A stretch of DNA of 64,000 bases from Aquicella siphonis (lineage in GTDB: Bacteria > Pseudomonadota > Gammaproteobacteria > DSM-16500): the NCBI RefSeq assembly GCF_902459485.1, contig NZ_LR699119.1, positions 248,001 to 312,000 of the forward strand, written 5' to 3'. The notes under the pieces are model-generated. The model was given only the letters and a program-made list of their open reading frames with translations. It had not been told where the DNA came from and searched no databases. This document shows, one piece after another, positions 63,517 through 64,000 of the stretch (position 1 is its first letter; each line of letters starts with the position of its first letter). Both the position numbers and the translations under genes were made by a program.

Positions 63517-63548
63517 TCCTCTGCTCTAACCAACTGAGCTATGGGCCC
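63475..63548 (-). tRNA. tRNA with CAT anticodon (Met or Ile2), integration target
   Basis: 74 bases fold into a full cloverleaf: acceptor GGGCCCA/TGGGCCC, D stem GCTC/GAGC, anticodon stem GAGGA/TCCTT with loop CTCATAA, T stem CTAGG/CCTAG with loop TTCAAGT. CCA is not encoded. CAT fits elongator Met or lysidine-modified Ile2; the T-loop region looks more like Ile2. It is the attachment gene of both islands. Confidence 0.93.
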
Positions 63549-63691
63549 GTTCGGGAAGACTTAAGAGTGCCAATAATATATCGAAGTGAAACAGGTTTCT
63601 AGTCTTGGTTGACGTGTATTTCGGGTTATTCCTGCAGGCAGGCCGGCCGGCAGGAATGTGGGTTCCGTCTGCCTGCAGTCCAGATCAAAAA

Positions 63692-64000
63692 TTAATCACG
63701 CTTGGGTTTGATGGAGGGTTCTTCGGGATAATCATTATCATCATCGCTGGTTGGGCAGCATGAGAAGATAACACTTTTTATCGAGCTCCAGATGCTGCAA
63801 GACTGTTCCGGCACGTGGCTTGCCATGAGGTCTGATCCCATGTCTTCAGCGCCGTCAGGCATGACCAGGTTGACTGGTTTACCGGATGGTTTGCGCTTGC
63901 TGACAGCGGGATGCTGATGGCTGCCTGTGCTGGTCTTTGTTTCATGCTCAGAGATCGTGTCCTTTTCCTGTTTGCCCTTGTTTTTGCTGTTTTTCCTGCG
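63692..64000 (-). CDS. Partial gene, C-terminal 102 residues of a hydrophilic protein
   Basis: The frame is open from 64000 to TAA at 63692. It is Lys/Ser/Asp-rich (GKQEKDTISEHETKTSTGSH, HVPEQSCSIWSSIKSVIFSC) and ends EEPSIKPKRD. No domain can be recognised. The start is beyond the window. Between it and the tRNA lies an imperfect GC-rich inverted repeat (63629-63658). Confidence 0.6.
   Translation of the reverse strand, partial: RRKNSKNKGKQEKDTISEHETKTSTGSHQHPAVSKRKPSGKPVNLVMPDGAEDMGSDLMASHVPEQSCSIWSSIKSVIFSCCPTSDDDNDYPEEPSIKPKRD

Noticed and set aside
63625-63680. GC-rich imperfect inverted repeat between the tRNA and the partial gene
   Set aside because: Possibly a terminator of the partial gene, but pairing is imperfect and no T-run follows, so it is not listed as a feature.
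1-64000. CRISPR arrays
   Set aside because: No regularly spaced repeats of 24-48 bp were seen; all repeats found are palindromes, att copies or short arm-type sites.

Overview
The window looks like a chromosome segment of a Legionellales gammaproteobacterium (Coxiella/Aquicella/Legionella side of the tree). This rests on homospermidine synthase, a remnant of the DotI/IcmL type IVB secretion family, Wip-like, patatin-like, kinase-ankyrin and protein-deamidase reading frames typical of Dot/Icm effectors, and three sites matching the reported Legionella/Coxiella PmrA box (cTTAATatTN2cTTAAT). No ribosomal or other phylogenetic marker is present, so genus is not claimed.

Left region (1-45.6 kb, moderate GC). 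Housekeeping genes are mpg, pilT, a GAF-GGDEF cyclase, dgkA, a CorC-type protein, lolC, htpX, hss, a MATE pump and a MerR regulator. They are interleaved with many secreted or effector-like proteins: an NlpC/P60-like peptidase, a two-copy protein-glutaminase, a Sel1 protein, an Ntn acylase, a Ser/Thr kinase with ankyrin repeats, an aspzincin-like metalloprotease, a Wip-like phosphoesterase, a patatin lipase, a GNAT-like protein, and two proteins with mitochondrial-presequence-like N-termini. PmrA-like boxes precede three of the effector candidates, two of them with identical box-to-minus-10 geometry.

Right region (45.6-63.5 kb, AT-richer). Two integrative elements sit in tandem at the 3' end of a tRNA(CAT) gene (63475-63548, minus strand). 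Three copies of the 42-bp tRNA 3' half (45628, 55967, 63475) delimit them. Each element has its own tyrosine integrase and its own short repeat near both ends (TTCTACAT in element 1, ATTACAC in element 2), as expected of integrase arm sites. Element 1 (10.4 kb) carries a frameshifted integrase, a Fic protein with an antisense SxxxEG antitoxin, an Eco29kI-like restriction-modification-Vsr cluster and an ATPase-DUF4276 pair. Element 2 (7.5 kb) carries a toxin-antitoxin-like operon, an Abi/HEPN-like protein, an RHH protein and small proteins.

The most unusual feature is a module present in both elements in the same order: AlpA-like regulator, primase/helicase-type ATPase (DUF3987 in one, RepA/AAA_25-like in the other), a short hairpin, a very long perfect inverted repeat (29 bp and 25 bp arms, both containing CCTGACCA), and a winged-helix replication-relaxation-type protein. 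The ATPases differ but the DNA architecture is kept, suggesting an origin-like site paired with its binding protein. Beyond the tRNA, one partial gene runs off the right edge.
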